Source: Pseudosporangium ferrugineum (GTDB taxonomy: Bacteria > Actinomycetota > Actinomycetes > Mycobacteriales > Micromonosporaceae). Taken from it: a DNA stretch of 64,000 nt. The translations under genes were made by a program, and so were the position numbers. Under the pieces are notes generated by a model. That model searched no databases. It was not told the DNA's origin and worked only from the letters and a program-made list of their open reading frames with translations. Below are positions 55,080 through 62,448 of this stretch, in pieces. Position 1 is the stretch's first letter. Every line of letters starts with the position of its first letter. The DNA lies in the NCBI RefSeq assembly GCF_003002065.1, contig NZ_PVZG01000014.1, forward strand, positions 124,001 through 188,000, given 5' to 3'.

Positions 55080-55937
55080 TCAGCCGGCGGCGGTGGGGCT
55101 GGTGGCGGCGATTTCGTGGCCGAGGTTGTCGATGCGCTGTTGGTAGTCGTCGAGGGCCGGGTCGGGGCCGGGTGTGGGGGTGTCGCCGACGGTCGCGGCG
55201 ACGCGGAGCGGCGGTTCCGGCTGGGGGGTGAGGGGCTGCCAGTCGGGGGGCAGCGGCCGGGCCGCGCCTGTGTCTTCCTGGGCGTCGGACTGCCCGGGCA
55301 GGGTCTGGCCGGGTGCCGGGTCGGTGCGGGGGTCGTCGGGTCGGCCGCACCGGTCGCAGAGGCCGTTGCGGAGGACGCCGCGGGAGCAGCGGGGGCAGCC
55401 CCGGACGGGGTTGACCTCGGCGACGTCCGGTCCGGCCGGGTCGGGCTGGGCGGGCTGTCCACCGCCGGTGTTGTCTGTGGGCTGTTTCCACCAGCCGGGC
55501 TCGTTGTTGTCGCGGCGCTGCCGGGCGCCGGCGCGGCCCTGATCCCAGCCGTTCTTGAACCGGCGCCACCCGACGAGCAGGTTCCGCCATGCCCTTCCGG
55601 TGACCCGGCCGGCGGTCTCTCCGCTTGCCGGGCGGTCGCCGCGGGTGGCCGGGTCGGCGACGAACCAGTCCCGCAGGGCTTGGCGGTGGCGTGCCCGTGC
55701 GGCGCGGTCGTCGTCGAGCCAGGCGAGGGCGTCGGCGTAGCGGTTGATACGCCGGTCGGCGCGTTGCTGGGCGAGGCGGTCCCGTTCGTGGGGTTCGCCG
55801 TGGAGCAGGTAGTCGAAGCCGAGGACGATCCCGGCGACGGCGAGGCCGGCGAACCCGCCACCGATGGTCAGGCACGCGGTGAAGAACGCCTTGGCCTTGC
55901 TGTCGTCGGAGCTGCTGGTATTGGGAGGCCTTGTCAT
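55080..55937 (-). CDS. Membrane protein with zinc-ribbon motif
   Basis: A 285-residue product from ATG 55937 (AGGAGA at proper spacing). One TM segment (~17-40) is followed by a charged coiled-coil-like part and a four-Cys zinc ribbon at ~185-205 (CPRCSRGVLRNGLCDRCG), then a Pro-rich tail. It may be a membrane-tethered DNA- or protein-binding accessory of transfer; this is inferred from the operon only. Confidence 0.72.
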   Translation of the reverse strand: MTRPPNTSSSDDSKAKAFFTACLTIGGGFAGLAVAGIVLGFDYLLHGEPHERDRLAQQRADRRINRYADALAWLDDDRAARARHRQALRDWFVADPATRGDRPASGETAGRVTGRAWRNLLVGWRRFKNGWDQGRAGARQRRDNNEPGWWKQPTDNTGGGQPAQPDPAGPDVAEVNPVRGCPRCSRGVLRNGLCDRCGRPDDPRTDPAPGQTLPGQSDAQEDTGAARPLPPDWQPLTPQPEPPLRVAATVGDTPTPGPDPALDDYQQRIDNLGHEIAATSPTAAG

Positions 55938-55946
55938 CGATATCTC

Positions 55947-56840
55947 CTAGAACGCCGAGAAGACGGTGGTGAGGCCGGTCTCGGCGTTCGCGGTCAGGGA
56001 CGCCCACGTGACGCCCAGGACGGTGAAGACGGGGATGGAGTACATGGCGGCCCACTGCGACCACTTCTCCGGGATCCAGTCACGGAGAAGGTCACCGAGC
56101 CCGATCATCACGAAGAGGGCAGCGGCGGCGACCACGCTCATGCGGAGCAGCCACACCAGCCCTTCGGACAGGTGACCGCCGGCGAAGTCGTTGAGGTAGA
56201 TCAGGGCCGGGATGTGCGCGAAGCCAACGAACGCGCAGATGACGGTGGCGAAGTACATCCACAGTCGGTAGTGGCCCTGGGCGTGGTGCGCCTTAGTGAG
56301 GATCTTGTGCGCGTAGACGGCGGTCACCAGGGAGACGGCCAGCACGGCGACGCCGGTCGCGGCTCCCCGCGGATTCGTGAACAGGCCGACCAGGGCGGCC
56401 CAGCCCAGCGGGATGGTGGTCGGCACCATGAACGCCGCTTTGAACGCCTCGTCGTCGGGCGTGCCGTCGGTCATGTCGTGGACCAGTCCTACGAGGCCGT
56501 GCAGGGCGTGCCAACCGGCGGCGATGGTCGCGACTCCGAAGATGACGCTGACCCAGCTGCCCAGCCCGGTGCCCCACCCGATGAGCCACTCGGCCAGCGG
56601 GTAGGCGCCATAGGCGAACAGGCAGCCGGCAGCGATGTAGAAGAACAGGGCGACGAACTTGGTGATGCGGGCCTTGTTCCACTTGCCGCTCTTTCCGGCG
56701 CCTTTCTGTGCGGCGTCACCTCCGCCGCCTCTCCCGCCCTTCGTGGCGTTGGCGAGAAATTGTCCTGCGCCCCACCGGAAGGCAAAGCCGAGGAAGATTG
56801 CCCCGAGTTGCAGGTAGTGGGCGTTGAGCCACTCGTTCAC
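55947..56840 (-). CDS. Multi-pass membrane protein (candidate transfer/spread component)
   Basis: A 297-residue protein with about seven hydrophobic segments and a Gly/Lys-rich loop near residues 35-60. GTG start at 56840 with AGGAG nine nt upstream. Resembles in layout the Spd-type and TraC-like membrane proteins of actinomycete elements, but no sequence family was identified. Confidence 0.7.
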   Translation of the reverse strand: MNEWLNAHYLQLGAIFLGFAFRWGAGQFLANATKGGRGGGGDAAQKGAGKSGKWNKARITKFVALFFYIAAGCLFAYGAYPLAEWLIGWGTGLGSWVSVIFGVATIAAGWHALHGLVGLVHDMTDGTPDDEAFKAAFMVPTTIPLGWAALVGLFTNPRGAATGVAVLAVSLVTAVYAHKILTKAHHAQGHYRLWMYFATVICAFVGFAHIPALIYLNDFAGGHLSEGLVWLLRMSVVAAAALFVMIGLGDLLRDWIPEKWSQWAAMYSIPVFTVLGVTWASLTANAETGLTTVFSAF

Positions 56841-56859
56841 GGTTAGTTCTCCTGTTCGG

Positions 56860-57327
56860 TCAGGCGTGGGAGGCGATGGCGATTACGAGGAAGACGGCGA
56901 GCAAAACGGCGCCGGTGATCGCGGCGCGGGTTTTGCTGGCGAACAGGACGTGCGCGGCGCCCCAGCACGCCGCGAGACCGGCGGCCTGGGCGAGGCCGGC
57001 GGCGGCGGAGGCGAGTTGCCCTGCAAGGCCGTGGCGTACGGCGTCGCGGTCCGGCCAGATGCCGGCGACCGCTTCGGCGACGGTGGGCGGGAGCGTGGCG
57101 GTGGCCGTGTGGCTGGTCAGTGCCTCGGCGAGCGCGTCGCCGTGACTCAACGCAGAGTGATCATCGACCGGAAGGACCGGAGGCATTGGAACTTGCGCTG
57201 GGGGTGTGACAAGCCTCAGCGGCGGACGTTCCGGCGCATCACCGCTGATGGCGCTCCGGTCCGGGCGCGCGCCTTCAGCTTGCTTGCGTGCAAGCAAACC
57301 GGAAGCGGCCCGGTCACCGAGGGTCAC
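56860..57327 (-). CDS. Small membrane protein
   Basis: A 155-residue protein from GTG 57327. A soluble N-terminal half (Pro-rich, ~1-75) precedes two hydrophobic segments (~100-122 and ~132-152, ending IAIASHA). It overlaps the upstream gene by 14 nt. Function unknown. Confidence 0.65.
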   Translation of the reverse strand: MTLGDRAASGLLARKQAEGARPDRSAISGDAPERPPLRLVTPPAQVPMPPVLPVDDHSALSHGDALAEALTSHTATATLPPTVAEAVAGIWPDRDAVRHGLAGQLASAAAGLAQAAGLAACWGAAHVLFASKTRAAITGAVLLAVFLVIAIASHA

Positions 57328-57541
57328 AGGCTCGGTCCTTCCTGGAGGCCGGCCGCTCGGGCGACGGCGGAGAGGCGTGGTACCGGGTGAGGCAGCTGAG
57401 GAAGAGGACGACAGCGGCGAACACCGCCGTTGCCGAGATTTCGGCCCCGTCGGGGTGCAGCCGTACGCCGGCGCCGGCCGCCATGAGCGACCCGAGGAGG
57501 ACTGCCGCGGAGAGGCGCACGTGCGTCGGGTCGGTCGTCAT
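57314..57541 (-). CDS. Small membrane protein
   Basis: A 75-residue protein with two hydrophobic segments (LSAAVLLGSLMAAGAGV, and ATAVFAAVVLFLSCL). ATG 57541 overlaps the preceding stop (ATGA). Function unknown; a typical small transfer-operon orphan. Confidence 0.65.
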   Translation of the reverse strand: MTTDPTHVRLSAAVLLGSLMAAGAGVRLHPDGAEISATAVFAAVVLFLSCLTRYHASPPSPERPASRKDRACDPR

Positions 57542-57786
57542 CGCGCCGCCCCCGCCTGAGCGACTCGGACGAGTACGTCGGCCATGAGGGATGTGGGGAC
57601 GAGTCCCTGCTCGATAGCGGCGATGGTGTGGAATCCCTCGGCGACCAGGCGTCGCTCCTGAGCGATCTTGTCGAGGGGCCAGGAGCGTTCCTCGGTCTTG
57701 AAGTCGATGATCGCGGCGGCCTTGCGGAGCTGCTCCGCGGCCTCCTCGAGGTAGTTGGTGCGCGTCGCGTGGACGGTCTGGGTCAT
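57538..57786 (-). CDS. Small helical operon protein
   Basis: An 82-residue, soluble helical protein (YLEEAAEQLRKAAAIIDFKTEERSW ends before a second helix). Coupled by ATGA to the next gene and preceded by GAAGGAGAACC upstream of its start. Function unknown. Confidence 0.65.
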   Translation of the reverse strand: MTQTVHATRTNYLEEAAEQLRKAAAIIDFKTEERSWPLDKIAQERRLVAEGFHTIAAIEQGLVPTSLMADVLVRVAQAGAAR

Positions 57787-57810
57787 GATGTGGGTTCTCC
57801 TTCGGGAGTG

Positions 57811-57854
57811 CCCGGCGGGACAGCCAGCCTGCGAAGTTGATCTGTCCCGTCGGG
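57811..57854 (-). terminator. Intra-operon hairpin downstream of the HTH membrane-protein gene
   Basis: CCCGGCGGGACAG pairs with CTGTCCCGTCGGG (12 of 13 pairs plus a G/T) with an 18-nt loop, starting 3 nt after the stop of the gene at 57857-58951. It may attenuate the downstream part of the operon. Confidence 0.65.
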
Positions 57855-57856
57855 TG

Positions 57857-58951
57857 CTACTTGGCTGCGTCAGCGAACTGTTGGCCGTTGATCGGGTTCT
57901 GCGTCAGAGGTGCGTCACCGGTTGCGTCACGGAGCTTCTCGACGCGACGCAGGACAGTCGACGGAGAAACACCGCCGACCTTCCTGGCGGCTTCGCGAGT
58001 GGAAAGGCCCTGCGTCAAAACGAGACTCGCCGCCTGCGTCGCCGGGTCTGCGTCAGTTGCGTCACCGCTGGTCAGGGCCTGCGTCACGTGCTTCACGCGG
58101 CGCGCCGGGGAGACTGCGACACGTGCGTCACGTGCTGCGTCAGACTGCGTCACGGGCTGCGTCACCGTTGCGTCATCGTGCTGCGTCACGTCGTACGGCA
58201 ATGGCGCAGCGGTGGTCCACTGGGTGCGCCTGACGCGCCGCATCACCTCACGGATGATCTCTTCGTCCGCGTCCAGCGTCAGCCGGGCCAGCCGAGTCCG
58301 CAGCTTCTGGCGCTTGCCCTCAGGGCCGTACAGGCTGTCGTAGTAAAGATCGGTCATCCGCTGGATCAGCCGGTCCCTGTTGACGGTCTTGACGTCCCGG
58401 TCGTCGGCGTCGATCGCGCCCATCAGAATCAACAGCTTCCGCGGCGTCCACTTGAAGGAGCCAGCCTTGCGCGGGCTGTCGCCGAGGACGCCGTCCCACC
58501 AGAGCTTGGTGAGAACCAGCGGGATGATCGGCCGGAACACGGCGACAACCAGGCCGCCCTCGACGAGGCCGAGGACGAACCCGAACAGGGCGATCAGCGA
58601 TGCGATGAGCCAGGCGCTACCTCCGTGCGCGCCGGTGCGGCCGATTCGGTCCATGCTGTCCTTGGCGCGCAGCATGGCGACCAGGAGCGCAAATTCCAGA
58701 ACCGCGAACATGGCGATTCGCAGCGGGGCCGGAAGGCCGAGGAATTGCGGCCCGGTCAGAATCCATACTGCGTCGGCAGACCAGATCATGCCTGCGAACA
58801 TCACGGGGCCGACAAGCTTGTCGGCGATCTTTCCAGCCTTGGAGTTTCGAACTTTGCGACCAATGACGATTACGACTGCCAGCGCTAGTAGGGCACCGCC
58901 GAGAATCGCCCTCCAGTCGCTTAGTATTGCGTTGATCGCGTTGTCGATCAT
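57857..58951 (-). CDS. Membrane protein with C-terminal HTH and embedded TGCGTCA array
   Basis: A 364-residue product from ATG 58951. Four to five hydrophobic segments occupy residues 1-160 (including FAVLEFALLVAMLRAK and a Gly-rich loop), somewhat like DUF2637 proteins of actinomycete plasmids. A basic region follows, then an HTH at ~325-350 (LSTREAARKVGGVSPSTVLRR). Between them, at DNA level, 14 copies of TGCGTCA fall in a region encoding a VTQ/DAT-rich linker. The copies are in at least two reading frames. Confidence 0.75.
   Translation of the reverse strand: MIDNAINAILSDWRAILGGALLALAVVIVIGRKVRNSKAGKIADKLVGPVMFAGMIWSADAVWILTGPQFLGLPAPLRIAMFAVLEFALLVAMLRAKDSMDRIGRTGAHGGSAWLIASLIALFGFVLGLVEGGLVVAVFRPIIPLVLTKLWWDGVLGDSPRKAGSFKWTPRKLLILMGAIDADDRDVKTVNRDRLIQRMTDLYYDSLYGPEGKRQKLRTRLARLTLDADEEIIREVMRRVRRTQWTTAAPLPYDVTQHDDATVTQPVTQSDAARDARVAVSPARRVKHVTQALTSGDATDADPATQAASLVLTQGLSTREAARKVGGVSPSTVLRRVEKLRDATGDAPLTQNPINGQQFADAAK
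57866..58188. repeat. Iteron-like array of 14 TGCGTCA heptamers
   Basis: Exact TGCGTCA copies on the plus strand start at 57866, 57900, 57911, 57923, 58011, 58049, 58058, 58080, 58124, 58136, 58146, 58158, 58169 and 58182. The last six are 10-13 bp apart, close to one helical turn. All are in the same orientation. The copies fall in two different codon frames, so the repetition is not explained by a protein repeat. Confidence 0.85.
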
Positions 58952-58977
58952 GTTCGTCCCTCCCTCCGTGTGAGTGA

Positions 58978-59289
58978 TCAAGATTGAGTGCCTTCGTGGA
59001 TGAGGTCGTTGAGCTGGGCCAGGATTTCGGCGGCCTGGACCAGCGGGATCGAGGTTTCGTTGCCGGGCACCTCGAGGCGCAGGAAGGTGTTGGTCGGCCA
59101 CGGGCATGCGGCCTGGGTGATGTAGGCCGAGCCGATGCCTGATGGGGACAGCCGTCCGCGGTCGGTGACGACGAGCCGCAGGTCGATGTTGATCGGCTCT
59201 GAACGGTGTTCGCCGCCGTCGGCCGGCAGGGTGTCGACGACCGTGCACAGCCGTGGGGAGCACCAGGTCGGGTGGTCGATGCCGTTCAC
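58978..59289 (-). CDS. DUF6907-like Cys/His protein
   Basis: A 103-residue protein from GTG 59289 (GTGA overlap with the upstream gene). Ligand pattern HPTWCSPRLC then EH near residue 32, with a C-terminal IPLVQAAEILAQLNDLI helix as in its paralogues. The short form of the family. Confidence 0.7.
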   Translation of the reverse strand: MNGIDHPTWCSPRLCTVVDTLPADGGEHRSEPINIDLRLVVTDRGRLSPSGIGSAYITQAACPWPTNTFLRLEVPGNETSIPLVQAAEILAQLNDLIHEGTQS

Positions 59290-59495
59290 AGCGGCATCTC
59301 CGAACAGTCGTGCACGTAGTCGGTCTGGGTGTTGACCACGAACCAGGTGTGGACTGCCACCGCTCCGCCGCAGCGGGTGCAGATCACGTACCGGTACACC
59401 TCGCCCATGCTGTGGACGAGCGAGTAGGGCATCTCCCACCAGCGTTTCGGCACCGCGTCATAGTCGACGGTGATGACCTTGGGCTCCCGGGTCAC
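59286..59495 (-). CDS. Small CxxC protein
   Basis: 69 residues, MTREPKVITVDYDAVPKRWW, with CTRCGG near residue 39 and a late His-Asp-Cys. Possibly a small zinc-binding protein. GTG start overlaps the preceding stop. Function unknown. Confidence 0.62.
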   Translation of the reverse strand: MTREPKVITVDYDAVPKRWWEMPYSLVHSMGEVYRYVICTRCGGAVAVHTWFVVNTQTDYVHDCSEMPL

Positions 59496-60085
59496 TTGTC
59501 CACCAACCCGTGCTCCAGGTTCGACCTGTCCGCCTGGTCGGCCGCATCGATGAGAGCACGAGCAAGACGCTGGGTCGTGCCGAGCGACAGACGCTCCCGG
59601 ATCCAGTGCTTACGTGTGCCGTCAGGGCGGATCGAGAACTCGACATTCGCCGGCCGGACGCTGCAGTCCCGGCGCTCCCGCTCACGCCGGTACTCGGCGG
59701 TCAAGAACTGCTCACCGTCGCGGTCGACGGCGTGAATGAGCTGGTCCTCGTGAAGCGGAAGCCGCGGAGCGAAGGTCAGCAGGGCCTCTCCGAGGCCGCG
59801 GGCCTGACGGACCGTCAACTGTCCGCCGTCCTCGTCGAGGTAGTCGTCTCCGATGGACAGGTAGACCGCGACAGGGCTGGCACCGTCCTCGGAGTTTTCG
59901 TAGGCGTACAGCTCGATACCGATACGTTCGTCAAGGTCGTAGGACCGGAAGTTAGTGGCCGTGGACCAGTGGTTGAGCTCCCCGCTTGGTCCCGGTGTGC
60001 CAGCCCGGCACTCGCCGGCACACCACGTCGGGAAGCGGCATCCGGCGGTTGTGGCGGCGGGGCGGTCGAGCAGCACGGCGGTCAT
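59492..60085 (-). CDS. DUF6907-like Cys/His protein, long form
   Basis: 197 residues. N-terminal CRFPTWCAGEC...NHWS, a central beta region with VYLSIGDDYL and LTVRQARGLGEALLTFAPRLP, then a C-terminal extension of ~90 residues containing RKHWIRERLSLGTTQRLARALID, possibly a helical DNA- or protein-binding part. ATG 60085 overlaps the upstream stop. Confidence 0.72.
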   Translation of the reverse strand: MTAVLLDRPAATTAGCRFPTWCAGECRAGTPGPSGELNHWSTATNFRSYDLDERIGIELYAYENSEDGASPVAVYLSIGDDYLDEDGGQLTVRQARGLGEALLTFAPRLPLHEDQLIHAVDRDGEQFLTAEYRRERERRDCSVRPANVEFSIRPDGTRKHWIRERLSLGTTQRLARALIDAADQADRSNLEHGLVDK

Positions 60086-60693
60086 CGGATGCTCCCGACG
60101 GACGGGCGCCGACGGATGCAGGTTCTATCCCCGAGCTTGAAGTGTTCCGGGTTGTCGTCGCGGTACTCGAAGTCGGAGAACTCGTCCGGGTCCGCGGTGA
60201 CGAAGACCTGAACGTTGTCGCTGGGCTTGTCAGCGAGGACCCCGTACACGTGCATCCAGCCACCATCAACCTCGATGAGGTCGCCGATCTTCACGTCGGA
60301 GGCGAACACCTGCAGTTCACCGGACAGCTGTCGAGCGGCGGCCATGAGGGCCGCGCCCAGGTCGTACGCCTGTTGAGCGGTGAAGACAGCGTCGGTGTAT
60401 ATCAGGTTCCCGGACCGTTCGATGTTGAGGTCGATGTACTCCTCGGACGGTTCCTCGAGGGCGTCGTAACGGCAGACGACCAACTCCACATCGGCGGTGT
60501 TCGCGTCCTTCATGTCCGGGGTGCAGGGCAGCGTAAGGGGCACCGATGAGTGCATGATCGCGTCGCCGAAGTGGCCCAAGTCGGTGCACGTTCCGTCGCA
60601 GAACGGTGGGCAGGCGGGCCGGGTGGCGTCGAACCGGGCTTGCAGCGAGAGCAGGTAGTCGTGGCTGGTTGTGGGCTCAAGTACGGCGGTCAC
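60082..60693 (-). CDS. DUF6907-like Cys/His protein with barrel-like C-terminal domain
   Basis: 203 residues from GTG 60693. Core CPPFCDGTC...DAIMHSS, then FTAQQAYDLGAALMAAARQL. A second domain at ~130-200 (VKIGDLIEVDGGWMHVYGVL) resembles the one in the protein at 61048. A longer frame begins upstream at 60741, but the preceding gene's stop at 60695 and the family N-terminus favour 60693. Confidence 0.7.
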   Translation of the reverse strand: MTAVLEPTTSHDYLLSLQARFDATRPACPPFCDGTCTDLGHFGDAIMHSSVPLTLPCTPDMKDANTADVELVVCRYDALEEPSEEYIDLNIERSGNLIYTDAVFTAQQAYDLGAALMAAARQLSGELQVFASDVKIGDLIEVDGGWMHVYGVLADKPSDNVQVFVTADPDEFSDFEYRDDNPEHFKLGDRTCIRRRPSVGSIR

Positions 60694-60694
60694 G

Positions 60695-61051
60695 TCACAC
60701 CCCCTGCGCGGTCTGCTGGTCGGCGGGCCAGGTGGCGTCATACGCCTTATAGATGCGCCAGAACTGGAACAACAGGTCGTCGGTCTGCTCGTCGCAGCGG
60801 AAGCTCAGGACGTCGCAGAGGATGTCGCCGACCAAGCTGCGGATGTGGCTGAAGAGTCCGGATTCGATCCAGTTCCAGTCGTCCTCGGTGAAGGTGCTCA
60901 TCACCTTGTCGAGCTGGTCAGCGGTCACGTCTCGCAGGCCGGAGAAGATTTCCGGTTCAGCGTGGATGTGCGGGATTTCGGCGTTGCTGCTGCGCCACAG
61001 GCAGGAGGTGGCGCAGCCGCCGGCATCCGGCGCGACGAGGGTGGCGATCAT
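60695..61051 (-). CDS. DUF6907-like Cys/His protein, short divergent member
   Basis: 118 residues with GGCATSCLWRSSNAEIPHIHAE near the N-terminus and acidic/aromatic C-terminal half (DDWNWIESGLFSHIRSLV). The C-terminal family helix is not clear, so placement in the family is tentative. ATG 61051 overlaps the previous stop (ATGA). Confidence 0.6.
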   Translation of the reverse strand: MIATLVAPDAGGCATSCLWRSSNAEIPHIHAEPEIFSGLRDVTADQLDKVMSTFTEDDWNWIESGLFSHIRSLVGDILCDVLSFRCDEQTDDLLFQFWRIYKAYDATWPADQQTAQGV

Positions 61052-61620
61052 CGGATCGGCTCCACGAACGCGATGGCCGTTGAACCATGGATCCGCCGGC
61101 GCACCCGGACGGGCGCGGTCGTGGAGTGCTGGTAGCCGTCGGAGTCGACGTCGTCCTTTTCGGGCGTGAACAGCGCTGCATAGTCAGCGCTGGGGAAGAT
61201 GAGCAGCCCGTTGACCTTCTGCCAGCCGTCCGGGGTGTCGATCTCGTCGCCGATGCGGACCTGTCCGGCGGGAATGTTCAGGACACCGTGCGGGGCGGGG
61301 TCGGCGTCGTCGGCTGCGTTCATCAGCATCGCGGAGAGCTGGCGGGCTCGGGCCGGGGTGAACACCAGTTCGCTGGTGGTCGAGTCGGCGAGCAGGCAGA
61401 TCTCGACCGGGCCCGGCTCGTCGGCGATGTCCGTGCGATACACGGACACGCTGATCGTGGTTTCGGTCTCGGCACCAGCGCGAGCGGCCATCGTGTCGAA
61501 GCCGCTGCTGTGGTGCAGGTCTTCCCACTCGTGGCAGTCGCCGTTGCACCAGGTGATGGCGGCGAGACATGTGGGGTTCGGGTCTTCGGGTTCCAGCAGA
61601 GTCGTCACGGGCTGAGCCAT
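61048..61620 (-). CDS. DUF6907-like Cys/His protein with barrel-like C-terminal domain
   Basis: 190 residues. Core CLAAITWCNGDCHEWEDLHHSSG, then FTPARARQLSAMLMNAADDA, and the second domain VRIGDEIDTPDGWQKVNGLLIF ending RVRRRIHG. Same two-domain plan as the protein at 60082. Confidence 0.72.
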   Translation of the reverse strand: MAQPVTTLLEPEDPNPTCLAAITWCNGDCHEWEDLHHSSGFDTMAARAGAETETTISVSVYRTDIADEPGPVEICLLADSTTSELVFTPARARQLSAMLMNAADDADPAPHGVLNIPAGQVRIGDEIDTPDGWQKVNGLLIFPSADYAALFTPEKDDVDSDGYQHSTTAPVRVRRRIHGSTAIAFVEPIR

Positions 61621-61651
61621 GATCAGACCTCCGGGTTGGGCTCTTGGCTGG

Positions 61652-61709
61652 CCGGTCGGCCACCGATCCGGACCCCGGCTGTCGAGGTCCGGACGGGGAG
61701 GCCGACCGG
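61652..61709 (-). terminator. Two-tier hairpin within the long operon
   Basis: Outer arms CCGGTCGGCC / GGCCGACCGG (61652-61661, 61700-61709) and inner arms TCCGGACC / GGTCCGGA (61667-61674, 61686-61693). It begins immediately after the stop at 61711 and separates the two leading genes from the rest; attenuation or partial termination is likely. Confidence 0.7.
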
Positions 61710-61710
61710 A

Positions 61711-61992
61711 TCAGCGGGAAGCGCCCTCCATGACGGCGACCAGGGCGGAGACCGACGCGAGGAGCTGCCGGGCGCCGGCAAGGTCGAACGTGTCGTCACC
61801 GACATGCAACAGGGGGATCAGTTCGTCCTCGATCTGCGACACCCGCAGGTCCACCGGCTTGCCGCAGTTCGGTGCCTGCTCGATCTGGATGGGGTTCGTC
61901 TCGTGGATGACGGTCTCGCCGGCCGGCTCGTTGTGCGAGCGGAAGCAGTACGGCGGGCAGGTGACGGCGGGGACGCTCAGCAGGTCGGTCAT
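61711..61992 (-). CDS. DUF6907-like Cys/His protein, short form
   Basis: 93 residues, CPPYCFRSHNEPAGETVIHE near the start, beta region LRVSQIEDELIPLLHVGDD and FDLAGARQLLASVSALV. Closest in layout to the protein at 49477. ATG 61992 overlaps the preceding stop. Confidence 0.75.
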   Translation of the reverse strand: MTDLLSVPAVTCPPYCFRSHNEPAGETVIHETNPIQIEQAPNCGKPVDLRVSQIEDELIPLLHVGDDTFDLAGARQLLASVSALVAVMEGASR

Positions 61993-62195
61993 CGTGCGCC
62001 CGCCAGGTTGAACAGGGCGTCGATCTGCGCGGCGAGCTCCGGGCTCTGGACGTTGAGGGCTGCGGCGTGGCTACCGCCGTGCTGGGAGACGTACTCGTTG
62101 ACGTTGGCCTGCTGCTCCGGGCTGAGACCTCGGGTCAGGCGCTCGGCGTAGTTCGGGCCCAGGAGGGCGGTGAGGTCGGCGTCGGTACCATTCAC
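61989..62195 (-). CDS. Small protein, first gene of the long operon
   Basis: 68 residues from GTG 62195: MNGTDADLTALLGPNYAERLTRGLSP then QQANVNEYVSQHG. Mostly helical, function unknown. It is first after the promoter region 62196-62448 and shares with the divergent gene the leader element AGCGCTAACAGGAA. Confidence 0.65.
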   Translation of the reverse strand: MNGTDADLTALLGPNYAERLTRGLSPEQQANVNEYVSQHGGSHAAALNVQSPELAAQIDALFNLAGAR

Positions 62196-62308
62196 GGTGG
62201 GACGACCTTTCCTGTTAGCGCTGGTGAGTTGCGTTCCTTGGCCCCGGGCAGGCGTTGCAGTCGCCGCGCCCGGGGCCGCTTTCGTGTTGCTTGCTCCTTG
62301 CTGACCCG

Positions 62309-62335
62309 AACCTTAGTACTTGAAGTACTAAGGTT
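62309..62335. promoter_or_regulatory. Perfect 13-bp palindrome, probable GntR-type operator
   Basis: AACCTTAGTACTT, one base, AAGTACTAAGGTT: a perfect dyad of 27 bp in the middle of the divergent region. Confidence 0.8.
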
Positions 62336-62389
62336 GCAAGGAGACTGGCACATCTACTCGCGCGTCACCCGGCCTGAGTACTCCCGGTG

Positions 62390-62403
62390 CCTTAGCACTA
62401 AGG
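62390..62403. promoter_or_regulatory. Second operator-like palindrome
   Basis: CCTTAGCACTAAGG (14 bp, dyad apart from the central bases) shares CCTTAG and CTAAGG with the palindrome at 62309. It lies 46-59 nt upstream of the UTRA-only gene's ATG and could repress it by occupying the promoter. Confidence 0.75.
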
Positions 62404-62448
62404 ATCAGGGAGCATGATCGGAGCGCTAACAGGAAGAGGGGTACCGCC

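Larger units (their letters stand above)
62209..62435. promoter_or_regulatory. Divergent promoter region with inverted leader repeat
   Basis: TTCCTGTTAGCGCT (62209-62222) and its exact inverse AGCGCTAACAGGAA (62422-62435) flank the shared control region, so both transcripts could begin with the same leader sequence 13-27 nt before their start codons. The copies include the likely ribosome-binding purines. A related GCGCTAACAG lies at 50959-50968 upstream of the gene at 50893. Confidence 0.75.
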
